Shown piece after piece: positions 19,683 through 28,485 of a DNA stretch of 64,000 nt (positions are counted from its first letter, which is position 1; every line of letters starts with the position of its first letter). Source of the DNA: a virus; IMG/VR virus record IMGVR_UViG_3300023174_000120, positions 22,663-86,662 of that record; one strand, written 5' to 3'. Below the pieces are notes generated by a model. It saw only the letters and a list, made by a program, of their open reading frames with translations, searched no databases and was not told the origin of the DNA. The position numbers and the translations under genes were made by a program.

Positions 19683-22600
19683 TTAATTTCCACTATTGGT
19701 TACAATTGAACTGGTTTTCAATTGATTAGCTGTAATTGCTGGAATTATTTCTATATCATTGGCTGTTGCGCCATTAATAAACAGTTCATTTGTCAAACAG
19801 GCCACTTCGTATAGGCTTCCAAAATTATTATTAGACTTAGGAACAATAACAAAGTTAGTAATATCTGGAGTCATTATATTCATAATATAAGTTGCCAATT
19901 CACTAAAATAAAAACTTTGGCCGAAATCCCAATTTTCTAAACTGAAGAAATTTTGTATAGCAGATAATATACGACTTTTTAATTCATTATCACTAACCGG
20001 TATTGCTGGATTTTTTACCGCTTTAAATTTTGCCTGGAGATTAATATCTGCTAAATCTCCAAACAATACTTTATATCGTACAGGTTGAAAAACAATTTCG
20101 TCGCTAATTGATTTAATTAAATCTAGTTTTCCACCATAATTTTGTTCTAAACTTTGACTAGTAGGAGCCATCGGTTCTGTGCCTGTTTTTGTTATTAACC
20201 AGGATCTATAAGCAGTATCGTAAGAAGCTGTTAACAAATATACATCTATAATATTACTCTTACTAGGATCAATTCTACGATCTTCTCCGCTATTATGAAT
20301 GTAATGGAATTTCAAATTAGATCTACCAGGATATGCAAAATAATCCGGCTCATATACCCAAGGATCTAATGTTCCAGCAAGATCGGCCGAATAACTTTTT
20401 ACAACATTATAGTCCGGGTCATAAAAATAATAAAGATCCCCGTCACTAGGAGTTCCTACAACACTGTCCGGATTAGGAAATGGTGTAAACAAATCACTGT
20501 CTTGTAGTTGATATCTCAATCCATCATCAGATAGTTTAAAGTAAACAAATTTATATAAATTGTCATATGAATTAGTCGATGCAGGATCTACAATATTATT
20601 AAATGAATCAGGATCTGTTATTTGTCCGGCGTTATCATAATCATAAAAACTTACTCGAACTTTTTTAGGCTCAACATATCCATCCGGTTCAATAATAGAT
20701 CCATCAATTTGCCACCGATAATCTTTATTTAGAGCGGTAGTGCCTGTACTAATTGTATTAACAGATAATACCGTGACCTGATCTTTTACAACAGTATTGC
20801 TAACAAAATCATAATTTATAGAATCATTATCTATAAAGAAAGCTGTTTCTTTTTCGCTTTCAAAAATATAATCTGTTATCCTATATCTAACTTTATAATT
20901 ATTTCCAGTCCAAGTAAATGCTATTAACCAGCTGGCATCCCTATTAGAATTTTCTGTATTTCCTTGATATACCAAACTAAATGGATTTACTAAATCTATA
21001 TTAGTATCTACAACAATATTCCAAGTCCTTGTTAGCTTATCAAAACTTAAACCAAAATTTCTTTTATTAATACAGAGATTTACCAATTCATTTTCAAAGG
21101 CAGTGCTTAATACATTGATAAAGTTAGGAATAATTTCAACTGCCACGGCACCATTGTCGACATAATTGCTTAGAATAATAGGACCTGTTCCGTCATCTAA
21201 TGCTCCCTGTCCGTCATTAGACCCGTTACCGATTACCTGTAGTACTTTAGCCCAGAGATAACTAGTAGTATTATTTCCAGCAGAAGAAACTAATTTACCA
21301 GTAGAAGAAAAGTATTTGTCAGTTGGTGCTGCAAATTTTACCAAAGCCCCTGTGGTGATGTAGGACAAATTATTTGAAGTAGACACCCCCACATTTAACG
21401 GTCCCGATAATTCTGTAGATTGTCCCAAGAAATACCCCCGTGGCTGTCCAATAACCGGTGCTTGCCATACACCATATCCACTTAAACTTGGTCTATCATA
21501 TTGATCAAAATAAAATGAACGTAGAGCGGAAGATGCTACAATAGGTTCTAATTTTTGTTTTAAAATTGCCAATATTTCATTTTTATTGGTAACATTGAAT
21601 TCAAAAATTTGTTCATGATTATTTTTGTAAATCATGCCATCTGCCGCAAAGATATTGGTCTTGCTGTATTTTCCACTGACATCGCTGAGGTCAAAATATT
21701 TGCTTAATCCACTACTGATTCTGTTAACACTTTTAACCTTTAATATATCGCTACCCAGTGTGAGGGGGGCAATGTTATAGTCCTCGGCGGTAACCATTCT
21801 GTTTTGTGTGTAGAAGGCCTGCGGCGCTTTATTTTGAATACTGGTATTGGTTTCTGTAGCAGCACTATTGGTAACTGTGTAACGAAGACCCATATTCAAT
21901 GTTAGTGAATGGCTCTGGCCTTGCTTATTGGTATAAGGAATCTCAACAACAATACCGCCCATTTGTTCCGGCTTAATAACATAGGTAAGACCGTTACTTT
22001 GACGATAATAAATTACAAATTGACCTTTTGGTAAATTACCAAAACTGCCATCAGCAAAATTTAAATCAATTTGATCTTGATCTCTTGAGGTAACGCTGTA
22101 TATGTTTCTTTCATTCTTATCAACACTGTTGTAGATAATGTTGTTTCCGACAACATCAGGAACTCGTGTCCACAGAGTTGAATAGCCACCGTTACCATCC
22201 AACTGCCATAACCATACATCAGAGTTATTAATATTTGTAGAATTGATTCCAATAATTTCGTTGGCTACAGGACGATCTAAACCAAATGTTGATCTATTTA
22301 AACTGCCTTGACGGAAATGAACAAAAAAACCTGTATTAGCACTGTTGAATCCTTGGTTGTCGTTACGATACAAAAAACTAAACGTGTTGGCAGGGCGAGG
22401 AGTTTCTTCGTATATAGTGGTTGCTCCGGAAAAAGTTGCCGGAACAATTTCAAAATTCATAGCGGTTCCGTTAATGTTTTTAGTGAAACTGTAGATCGGA
22501 ACATCACTATTGGTGCTGGATATTCTATACTGCTCGGTTAAAATCCCATCGATGGTAGCTCTATCATAAGGTTTTCCAAACACAAACGAACCAGGTATAG

Positions 22601-23084
22601 CAGAATTTATAACGCCAATAAACTGTTGATACCAATTTGAATTGGTAGAATCATTCCACAATATGGTAGTATTGGCTAAATTATTGCCGGATCCATCAAA
22701 TACACTATCAGTTGTAGATATAGAATTTAATTTAAGGAACCCCGAAGCAGGTGTATTACGGGTAGGAACATAACTAACCAATTGTGCTAGTCTTAATATG
22801 CTGTCTCGACGTTGAGCGGTTTCTAAGAAATTTTCACGAGCATTAAGGTCAATACGAAAACTTAAATTCTGCCCAAGATAAGCAATAACATCAATTAACG
22901 CAATGTATTCACTGCTTTCGATATAATCATTAAAATCTTCAGGATAATTTTCCTGAAGATAAGAAATCATTGTTCTTCGTAAGGTTTCAAAATCATAGCT
23001 TTTGAAATCAGCATTTCTGAAAGATTGATATATTTTTTTCCAATCTTCGCTTACTAGTAGTTTTGTGTTAGTTGATGGAATCAT
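19683..23084 (-). CDS. 6: gp6-like baseplate wedge subunit
   Basis: Baseplate wedge protein that links wedges into the inner ring around the hub. The N-terminus carries the conserved gp6 pattern (VSEDWKKIYQSFRNADFKSY, YIESSEYIALIDVIAYLGQN, FRIDLNARENFLETAQRRDS, VPTRNTPASGFLKL). The C-terminal 150 residues (KSISDEIVFQPVRYKVLFGD, LKSRILSAIQNFFSLENWDFGQSFYFSEL) match the baseplate J-like end. At 1133 residues it is far longer than T4 gp6 (660), with extra beta-rich material in the middle. It follows gp25, the usual wedge partner. A late promoter core sits 20 nt upstream; no clear Shine-Dalgarno sequence. Confidence 0.92.
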   Translation of the reverse strand: MIPSTNTKLLVSEDWKKIYQSFRNADFKSYDFETLRRTMISYLQENYPEDFNDYIESSEYIALIDVIAYLGQNLSFRIDLNARENFLETAQRRDSILRLAQLVSYVPTRNTPASGFLKLNSISTTDSVFDGSGNNLANTTILWNDSTNSNWYQQFIGVINSAIPGSFVFGKPYDRATIDGILTEQYRISSTNSDVPIYSFTKNINGTAMNFEIVPATFSGATTIYEETPRPANTFSFLYRNDNQGFNSANTGFFVHFRQGSLNRSTFGLDRPVANEIIGINSTNINNSDVWLWQLDGNGGYSTLWTRVPDVVGNNIIYNSVDKNERNIYSVTSRDQDQIDLNFADGSFGNLPKGQFVIYYRQSNGLTYVIKPEQMGGIVVEIPYTNKQGQSHSLTLNMGLRYTVTNSAATETNTSIQNKAPQAFYTQNRMVTAEDYNIAPLTLGSDILKVKSVNRISSGLSKYFDLSDVSGKYSKTNIFAADGMIYKNNHEQIFEFNVTNKNEILAILKQKLEPIVASSALRSFYFDQYDRPSLSGYGVWQAPVIGQPRGYFLGQSTELSGPLNVGVSTSNNLSYITTGALVKFAAPTDKYFSSTGKLVSSAGNNTTSYLWAKVLQVIGNGSNDGQGALDDGTGPIILSNYVDNGAVAVEIIPNFINVLSTAFENELVNLCINKRNFGLSFDKLTRTWNIVVDTNIDLVNPFSLVYQGNTENSNRDASWLIAFTWTGNNYKVRYRITDYIFESEKETAFFIDNDSINYDFVSNTVVKDQVTVLSVNTISTGTTALNKDYRWQIDGSIIEPDGYVEPKKVRVSFYDYDNAGQITDPDSFNNIVDPASTNSYDNLYKFVYFKLSDDGLRYQLQDSDLFTPFPNPDSVVGTPSDGDLYYFYDPDYNVVKSYSADLAGTLDPWVYEPDYFAYPGRSNLKFHYIHNSGEDRRIDPSKSNIIDVYLLTASYDTAYRSWLITKTGTEPMAPTSQSLEQNYGGKLDLIKSISDEIVFQPVRYKVLFGDLADINLQAKFKAVKNPAIPVSDNELKSRILSAIQNFFSLENWDFGQSFYFSELATYIMNIMTPDITNFVIVPKSNNNFGSLYEVACLTNELFINGATANDIEIIPAITANQLKTSSIVTNSGN

Positions 23085-23103
23085 AGTTTTAACAGTAGAT
23101 ATC

Positions 23104-23112
23104 GTATTTATT
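23104..23112 (-). promoter_or_regulatory. late promoter core AATAAATAC upstream of gp6
   Basis: AATAAATAC on the minus strand in the 48-nt gap between gp25 and gp6. A start six bases after the core gives a leader of about 15 nt before the gp6 ATG. Matches the T4 late motif except its first base. Confidence 0.6.
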
Positions 23113-23132
23113 GACGTAATAAACTGGATATA

Positions 23133-23570
23133 TTATTGGATCGCCGTTCCGGTTTCTCGGTTGAACGATATCTTCATATTAGAGGATTGATCGGTACCGA
23201 CTACCTGTAATGTTAGTTCTAATAGGTAACCATCTTGATATTCAGTTAGATCCATTTGCGTAGGATTTACCCTAGGATCTGCTGTACATACTGTTTTAAT
23301 ATCATTTTTAAGAAGTTCAGTAGTATCATCGGTTAATGGTTCCATAATTAGGTCCCAAATAATACTGCCAAACTCTGGCTTCATAACACGCTCGCCGCGT
23401 TTAGTATTAAAATGATTTATGATATCTTGTTTGATTAAATCAATATCAAAAAGATTATTACCTTCATTGGTGGTATCAACAGTACTGAATCCTTTATAGA
23501 AATGATCCTGTTTTGTAGGCTGTTGATATATGGATTCTTGGGTAGTAATTACTAATGTTTTGTAAGCCAT
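23133..23570 (-). CDS. 25: gp25-like baseplate wedge subunit
   Basis: 145-residue member of the GPW/gp25 family, the sheath-nucleating wedge protein with a lysozyme-related fold. Diagnostic pattern: YKGFSTVDTT, NNLFDIDLIKQDIINHFNTK, GERVMKPEFGSIIWDLIMEP, LLKNDIKTVCTADPRVNP. Length fits the family (T4 132). The gene lies between gp5 and gp6 as part of one baseplate operon. No Shine-Dalgarno sequence is seen; AATAAATA lies exactly 5 nt upstream of the ATG and overlaps the gp5 stop codon, so either a leaderless late transcript or translational coupling could drive it. Identity is very sure. Confidence 0.95.
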   Translation of the reverse strand: MAYKTLVITTQESIYQQPTKQDHFYKGFSTVDTTNEGNNLFDIDLIKQDIINHFNTKRGERVMKPEFGSIIWDLIMEPLTDDTTELLKNDIKTVCTADPRVNPTQMDLTEYQDGYLLELTLQVVGTDQSSNMKISFNRETGTAIQ

Positions 23571-23575
23571 AATAA

Positions 23576-23583
23576 TATTTATT
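23576..23583 (-). promoter_or_regulatory. possible late promoter core AATAAATA overlapping the gp5 stop
   Basis: AATAAATA followed by TTATT and the gp25 ATG, the same 5-nt spacing as at three other genes. It contains the TAA stop of gp5, so the match could partly reflect that stop codon; confidence is therefore reduced. Confidence 0.4.
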
Positions 23584-25117
23584 CAGCCTTTTTATTTGCT
23601 GTTCCTGTTAACACATCGGTAGCTGTTGAGCTGACCTTAACCCTGTTGGTGTTATTTTCGTGCTGTATCCAAGGCTCATGTACCGGAACACGCTGCATGA
23701 TGCTTTGTAAATCATCTGTTTTGTATCTATCTGCATTGGTCCACGCATCTTCTACATATTTGGTATTAGGGAGAATAAACTTAGATAATGCATCAGGTAT
23801 TGCGGCCGAATCAGCAGGAGTGGCTGTGGCCGCTGTAGGACCATTCATATGAATTGCCCTGGCAGATTCTAAATGCTGTCCCTGTGTAGAAATATTGGTA
23901 TTACCATTGGCTGAAAAATTATTATTTGCTCCGGCAACAATATTAAAATTACCAGAAGCAGTTTGTTTAACATCCCCTGTTACTTTAATATCAAACCCAG
24001 CATCTGATTTTAATTTTGTACTACCGGTTACAGATTGATCTAAATTACCTTTGAATTGAATTTTGCCATCAACGCCAACTATAACATTATGATTTTGATC
24101 GGTGTTAATATTCAAATCTCCAACTGAATGTATATTAACATTCCTACCTGCTTCTAAATTAATATCTCGATCGGCTCTGAAATTAAAATCTGTTTCAGAA
24201 TGTATACTGATCGAATCTCGAGAATAGATATCAATCTTGCCATCACTGGTTAATTCGATCCAGGCTGTTCCTCGACTGTTGGCAATGTAAATTAAATCGT
24301 GAGTATTATGTAATAGTATTTGATGGCCGGTCCTAGTTCGAATCCTTACCAATTCGTTGTCGCCGTTTTTATCGCCATCGTCCATAACAAAAGTAGTTCC
24401 ACCGAGCCGGCTAACTGGCTGAAGTTTACTGGCTCCGTCATAACCAACTTCGGCTTTTTTACCGTTAGGGTCAAGTGGGCCCGGGGTGCTTATACCAAAT
24501 ACTTTACTAGGTGCTTCGCGTCTTGCTGAACTAGATGTTATTCCTCTAATATTATCGGCTAATAATCCTTGATCTCTTAAACGTTTGGCAAATGGATGTA
24601 GTGGTTTCTTAAACTTACTAACATTTGGTCCGGCATTTTGAAACTTTGGAGATTTAAGAAATTCCCCAACTGGCAGCGGCCCATCTGTATATTGTCTTGT
24701 TTGTTCTTGAGATATATCCACTGTATCACTAGCGGCAATACCTGGGACCATTTGATTTTGAAACTGGTCCATAATGCACCCGATCCAATATCCTTGGTTA
24801 GGATCCCCGTCAATGAATATGACTAATACTCTAGTTCCTATATCAGGAGGAACCATCCACATACCATAACTTTTCTGAACATCGTCAAAGTTATTACTGT
24901 TAGGACCTTGATATTTGTCCGAGGTTACTCCATAGAACGGACTAAGATATTTTACAATATATGTGTTTGACTGATCGGTGGTATCAGGATATAAACCCTT
25001 GATTAATCCTACTTCCAGCCTGCCCATAAAAGTAGGATCTAAATTGTTGGTTATTATTCCAATAAATGGACCGGGCGAACCTAATTTTGACCTAGTTCTG
25101 GTATCTACAAAATCCAT
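23579..25117 (-). CDS. 5: gp5-like baseplate hub/spike protein without lysozyme domain
   Basis: Central spike of the baseplate, 512 residues from the ATG at 25117. The frame stays open for five more codons back to a TTG, but the ATG lies 4 nt after the upstream stop and gives the expected N-terminus MDFVDTRTRSKLGSPGP. Residues 1-140 are the OB-fold (FIGIITNNLDPTFMGRLEVG, GTRVLVIFIDGDPNQGYWIG). A linker follows (KPLHPFAKRLRDQGLLADNI), then a VgrG/gp5-type beta-helix from about 260 to 430 (HQILLHNTHDLIYIANSRG, SISIHSETDFNFRADRDINL, NINTDQNHNV). T4 gp5 carries a lysozyme domain between these parts; none is visible here, so peptidoglycan digestion must come from elsewhere. Confidence 0.9.
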   Translation of the reverse strand: MDFVDTRTRSKLGSPGPFIGIITNNLDPTFMGRLEVGLIKGLYPDTTDQSNTYIVKYLSPFYGVTSDKYQGPNSNNFDDVQKSYGMWMVPPDIGTRVLVIFIDGDPNQGYWIGCIMDQFQNQMVPGIAASDTVDISQEQTRQYTDGPLPVGEFLKSPKFQNAGPNVSKFKKPLHPFAKRLRDQGLLADNIRGITSSSARREAPSKVFGISTPGPLDPNGKKAEVGYDGASKLQPVSRLGGTTFVMDDGDKNGDNELVRIRTRTGHQILLHNTHDLIYIANSRGTAWIELTSDGKIDIYSRDSISIHSETDFNFRADRDINLEAGRNVNIHSVGDLNINTDQNHNVIVGVDGKIQFKGNLDQSVTGSTKLKSDAGFDIKVTGDVKQTASGNFNIVAGANNNFSANGNTNISTQGQHLESARAIHMNGPTAATATPADSAAIPDALSKFILPNTKYVEDAWTNADRYKTDDLQSIMQRVPVHEPWIQHENNTNRVKVSSTATDVLTGTANKKAE

Positions 25118-25121
25118 AATT

Positions 25122-27305
25122 TTAAATTCCAAGCGTTGTTACAGTAACATCTGTCTTGTATGGATCCTGAAAAGTTACATTATTATCTATCGGTTTAGTA
25201 ACCTTAATATTATCGGGCAGTTGTCCAGGAACCCTAACCAGCTTTAATCTCTGTTTAAATAATCCATCTTTAAAAGAACTGGCAACTTCCGTTACCATAA
25301 AAACTCCGCTGGCATCAGCAGAGCTGGATTTAAACTCAAGAGATCCGGTTTTTTCATTAATATCAACCGGGTTACTAAATGTTAAAGATATTAATACCTG
25401 TCCATAAAATCTATCGGCTTCGTTATCTTTGGTAACACCTTGTTGATTTTCGCTTGGTGCAGGATTATAATTTCCGATTCCGCCTGTGACAAGATAAAAC
25501 GGATCTCCAATTATATCTAAATCACCGGTTACCCTACTAACAGAATTTATTAATGCCAGGTGCATATTTTTTGCCATAGCAGTATAAGGATCGGAATTGG
25601 GTTGATTGGCATTCATTTCATTGCCTGGATGAACACTTGCTCGAGAAGATGCAGATTGAGTTTCTGCACGACCAATTATTGAATCAATAGGGTTCACTCC
25701 ATGTAATTCTATAGCATTATCGCTATTAATTGTGTCGGCTACTCCTTTATCATTATTTCTACCCAATGCTCTAGGGATAGCTTCAAAATATAGATAATTA
25801 TAATCTAATTTAAAAGCAGTGATATCCACATTCATTCCAGTATAGATATAATTGTAATCCCTTAATACTAGAGTTTTTAATTTAGTTTTATCAATTTTTT
25901 GACTATTCCCATATGTAGGAATAAAGGTATAATGAACATAATGCTCAGTAACGATGTAAGTAAATATTTGATAAGGTCTGCCTTTGGGTGAATTAATTGT
26001 TTTTTTATTTTCAACGTGAAGACGAATAAGAAAATACTTAACTCGCCCAAAGGTATCAGGATTATCTCCTTTTCCTATATTTTCTAGTTTTGTTTTAACA
26101 TAAGAACTGTCTCTTATGGTAGCAGTAATAATATCGTGAATATTATCACCTTCTTTAAATTGTATAGTTGGCGAAGCAGCAGATGTTCCTAGTGTTTCTG
26201 CCAACGATGTGGTAGTACTGGCAGCATCGTGGCGAATTAATCTAACCAAATCTCCGCCTGCATGACTATATGATATATCGGCATTGGCAATTTCGTTTTC
26301 TGTTTTACTTTCTAAATCCCATCCTTTACCATTAATCCATACAGGGAATTTTATTTCATAGGTATCGCAATCTTTATCTTCAATATTGGTAGCATAGGTA
26401 GGATCTTTGATTTTTCCATTTAAATTCTCCATGAAATTTTTTAAAGTATCTCCTACCTTGGTACCCGACATCGATGTACCAGTTTGTAATTTTCCTTCTT
26501 CGCCGAACCCTTTATCAGCAAACGGCACAGCCGTGCAAGAATATTTGGTTCCGTTTTCAGTTAATTCGATGCTCATGCCTGTAAAACGTATTAAAAAATG
26601 ACGTGATGTGTTGGGGATAGATTCAGGTCTAGGTAGATCTTTATTGTCTTTATAACCTATAAAATCAATGGTCAATAAAAAGCTAGCATTAGAATAAACT
26701 TCATATCCAGCCGCCTGTGCTGTTACTTGTAATGCTTCAATAAAACCATTAATACTATATGGTTCAAATACGTCAAAAGACATATTAGTCGGTAATGTAA
26801 GCCCACCGGCTTTGCTAGGAGCCATAATAGTTCCTATTTCTACATTATCGATATACATGTCAAATCGTCCAGGGCTAAATTTGTTAAAATCATTAACTAA
26901 TTGTTGAGCCGATTCTTTATCGTATCCAGTAAGAACTTTAAAGTCAACCTTTCTGGTTGTTACCGAAGAAACAATATCACTTTCGGAGGTAACAGTGCTT
27001 GTTACTTCCTTGGTGTCTGTTCGAAAAACTGGGGATCCGGTTACATTACCAGTTAAACCTTCAGGTCCTTTACCACCAGATCTTAAAATTACAAAATTTT
27101 TAGAACTATCTCTATAATTTTTAGGATCATTTGCCGAATTAATACTAACAGCGGACAAGGTAAAGTTATAGGTGTAAGACCTATAACTGTTAAGAACATT
27201 GGACTTACCGGACGATTCTATATTGAGTGTGTTAGATTTATTAGTTTTTCTATCTATTCCTTTAGGAAGAACACTGGTAAAAGAAACTGGATTATAATCC
27301 GACAT
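25122..27305 (-). CDS. putative baseplate hub protein (gp27 position)
   Basis: 727 residues, beta-rich, no signal peptide. It lies between gp53 and the gp5 spike gene, the genomic place expected of the hub ring that holds gp5. Readable segments: GRFDMYIDNVEIGTIMAPSK, SFDVFEPYSINGFIEALQVT, SRHFLIRFTGMSIELTENGT, and in the second half IKFPVWINGKGW, FLIRLHVENKK, YNYIYTGMNVDITAFKLDYN, GQVLISLTFSNP. The ending FKQRLKLVRVPGQLPD resembles the tail end of other baseplate hub proteins. Hub membership is inferred from context only; another tail protein is possible. It starts one base after the gp53 stop. Confidence 0.7.
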   Translation of the reverse strand: MSDYNPVSFTSVLPKGIDRKTNKSNTLNIESSGKSNVLNSYRSYTYNFTLSAVSINSANDPKNYRDSSKNFVILRSGGKGPEGLTGNVTGSPVFRTDTKEVTSTVTSESDIVSSVTTRKVDFKVLTGYDKESAQQLVNDFNKFSPGRFDMYIDNVEIGTIMAPSKAGGLTLPTNMSFDVFEPYSINGFIEALQVTAQAAGYEVYSNASFLLTIDFIGYKDNKDLPRPESIPNTSRHFLIRFTGMSIELTENGTKYSCTAVPFADKGFGEEGKLQTGTSMSGTKVGDTLKNFMENLNGKIKDPTYATNIEDKDCDTYEIKFPVWINGKGWDLESKTENEIANADISYSHAGGDLVRLIRHDAASTTTSLAETLGTSAASPTIQFKEGDNIHDIITATIRDSSYVKTKLENIGKGDNPDTFGRVKYFLIRLHVENKKTINSPKGRPYQIFTYIVTEHYVHYTFIPTYGNSQKIDKTKLKTLVLRDYNYIYTGMNVDITAFKLDYNYLYFEAIPRALGRNNDKGVADTINSDNAIELHGVNPIDSIIGRAETQSASSRASVHPGNEMNANQPNSDPYTAMAKNMHLALINSVSRVTGDLDIIGDPFYLVTGGIGNYNPAPSENQQGVTKDNEADRFYGQVLISLTFSNPVDINEKTGSLEFKSSSADASGVFMVTEVASSFKDGLFKQRLKLVRVPGQLPDNIKVTKPIDNNVTFQDPYKTDVTVTTLGI

Positions 27306-27306
27306 A

Positions 27307-27606
27307 TTAATTCCCTAACGCCAGTCTTACAGTTTCTTGTGTAGGTACATAAATTTTTATTCCGGCTACCATGTCAAAAACTGGATCTCGAAGTATGTCT
27401 TTATTTCGCACACTGAATATCCACCATAGACCGGGTTCTTGATACAGATCATAGGCCAATAGATCCGGACGATTTTCATATTCTTTGCCTACTGTGAATA
27501 ATACATCATTTACTGATTGAGGGATATCTCTAAATACCTGAACATCTAAATATCCCAATGAATAATCAGTGCTATAATACGGACTGTTGCTATCGTATAA
27601 TGCCAT
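27307..27606 (-). CDS. 53: gp53-like baseplate wedge subunit
   Basis: 99 residues. The pattern YENRPDLLAYDLYQEPGLWW followed by IFSVRNKDILRDPVFDMVAG and IYVPT is that of the gp53/LysM-like baseplate wedge family, which clamps adjacent wedges together. T4 gp53 is longer (196), so this is a short form carrying the core. Its ATG shares one base with the upstream stop (TAATG), so translation is coupled to the 254-residue gene before it; GGAGGATAT provides a Shine-Dalgarno sequence. Family assignment is likely, exact ring position inferred. Confidence 0.82.
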   Translation of the reverse strand: MALYDSNSPYYSTDYSLGYLDVQVFRDIPQSVNDVLFTVGKEYENRPDLLAYDLYQEPGLWWIFSVRNKDILRDPVFDMVAGIKIYVPTQETVRLALGN

Positions 27607-28370
27607 TATAGATATCCTCCAGTCCTACCATTTTTTAACCAATTTTCAACTGTGAATTTTTGTATTTCATTTCTACTATATACTACCGAACAATTTACCG
27701 TGATGGTACAAAATGTAGGAACAGAAGATTGATCAGAATTTGTATTTTTATTCAGAGTGAAATAATCTACCGCCTCCGGTAACTCCATTCTAAAAGATTT
27801 AATAACTATAGGAGCCTGATCTAAAATTTGTTGTCCATAAGCATATAATCTACAAACAGGCGGTGGTGCTCCACTATTGGTTTCGTTGCCTGATCTCATT
27901 TTAGTTAATATTCTTAATAGATGTATGGTTGATAATAGTGTCCTAGCATCTGCTTCATTTTGAACTGTGAATTTTCCTATGATATTAATATCAGTTACAG
28001 AACTGTTTTTATAAAAATACTGCGTATAATTACTATGGGTAGGAGTTACCGCCGCATAATCTGCTTTGTTGTCATATGATATCGAAGGAGTATATGGAAA
28101 AATTATTCCTCCTGCATTATATAATGTATAATCTACACCAGTATAGATATACTCATTAGGAACCTTAATTCTTACCCGCTTGTCTGCAGATAATGATTTT
28201 CCAGAAACACTTTTAATATTAACAGGAGCCTTTGGTAAACTAATTCCTTTGACTTTATCAATGAGAGCCTGAGCACCGCGAGTAATGCTTTGAACATTTC
28301 TAGCAGCATTGCCTAACGCCTGTCCACCATATTTGTCAACAACACCTACAATTTCATCACCGGTAGCCAT
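27606..28370 (-). CDS. putative tail-tube/baseplate junction protein
   Basis: 254 residues, first gene of the minus-strand baseplate operon. A helical N-terminus (GNAARNVQSITRGAQALIDK) is followed by a tube-like beta domain: SNYTQYFYKNSSVTDINIIG, KFTVQNEADARTLLSTIHLL, RILTKMRSGN, and the C-terminal FCTITVNCSVVYSRNEIQKF. Similar proteins stand next to gp53 in aquatic T4-like phages and are usually only called virion structural; a gp48 or gp54-like role at the tube base is my inference. Good Shine-Dalgarno sequence AAAGGAG and a late promoter core 20 nt upstream support the start. Confidence 0.75.
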   Translation of the reverse strand: MATGDEIVGVVDKYGGQALGNAARNVQSITRGAQALIDKVKGISLPKAPVNIKSVSGKSLSADKRVRIKVPNEYIYTGVDYTLYNAGGIIFPYTPSISYDNKADYAAVTPTHSNYTQYFYKNSSVTDINIIGKFTVQNEADARTLLSTIHLLRILTKMRSGNETNSGAPPPVCRLYAYGQQILDQAPIVIKSFRMELPEAVDYFTLNKNTNSDQSSVPTFCTITVNCSVVYSRNEIQKFTVENWLKNGRTGGYL

Positions 28371-28389
28371 AAACCACTCCTTTACTGTA

Positions 28390-28397
28390 TATTTATT
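28390..28397 (-). promoter_or_regulatory. late promoter core AATAAATA of the baseplate operon
   Basis: AATAAATA followed by TAC on the minus strand, about 20 nt before the ATG at 28370, with AAAGGAG between them. It faces away from the gp55 promoter in the same divergent gap and would open the minus-strand baseplate block. Confidence 0.65.
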
Positions 28398-28431
28398 GTT
28401 AAATAAACTGCTAACTTAATAACCCGTGATA

Positions 28432-28460
28432 TTGACATAAACATATTGTTGTGTTATTAT
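28432..28460 (+). promoter_or_regulatory. sigma70-type promoter of gp55
   Basis: TTGACA (28432-28437), 17-nt spacer, TATTAT (28455-28460). Perfect -35 and a near-consensus -10 (TATAAT) suggest recognition by unmodified host RNA polymerase, so gp55 is made before late transcription. Confidence 0.75.
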
Positions 28461-28485
28461 AAATCACAAGGAAAATATAAAAAAT

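Noticed and set aside
25118-25132. Longer gp5 form starting at 25132
   Set aside because: The codon there is TTG and overlaps the upstream gene; the ATG at 25117 follows the stop by 4 nt and gives the expected N-terminus.
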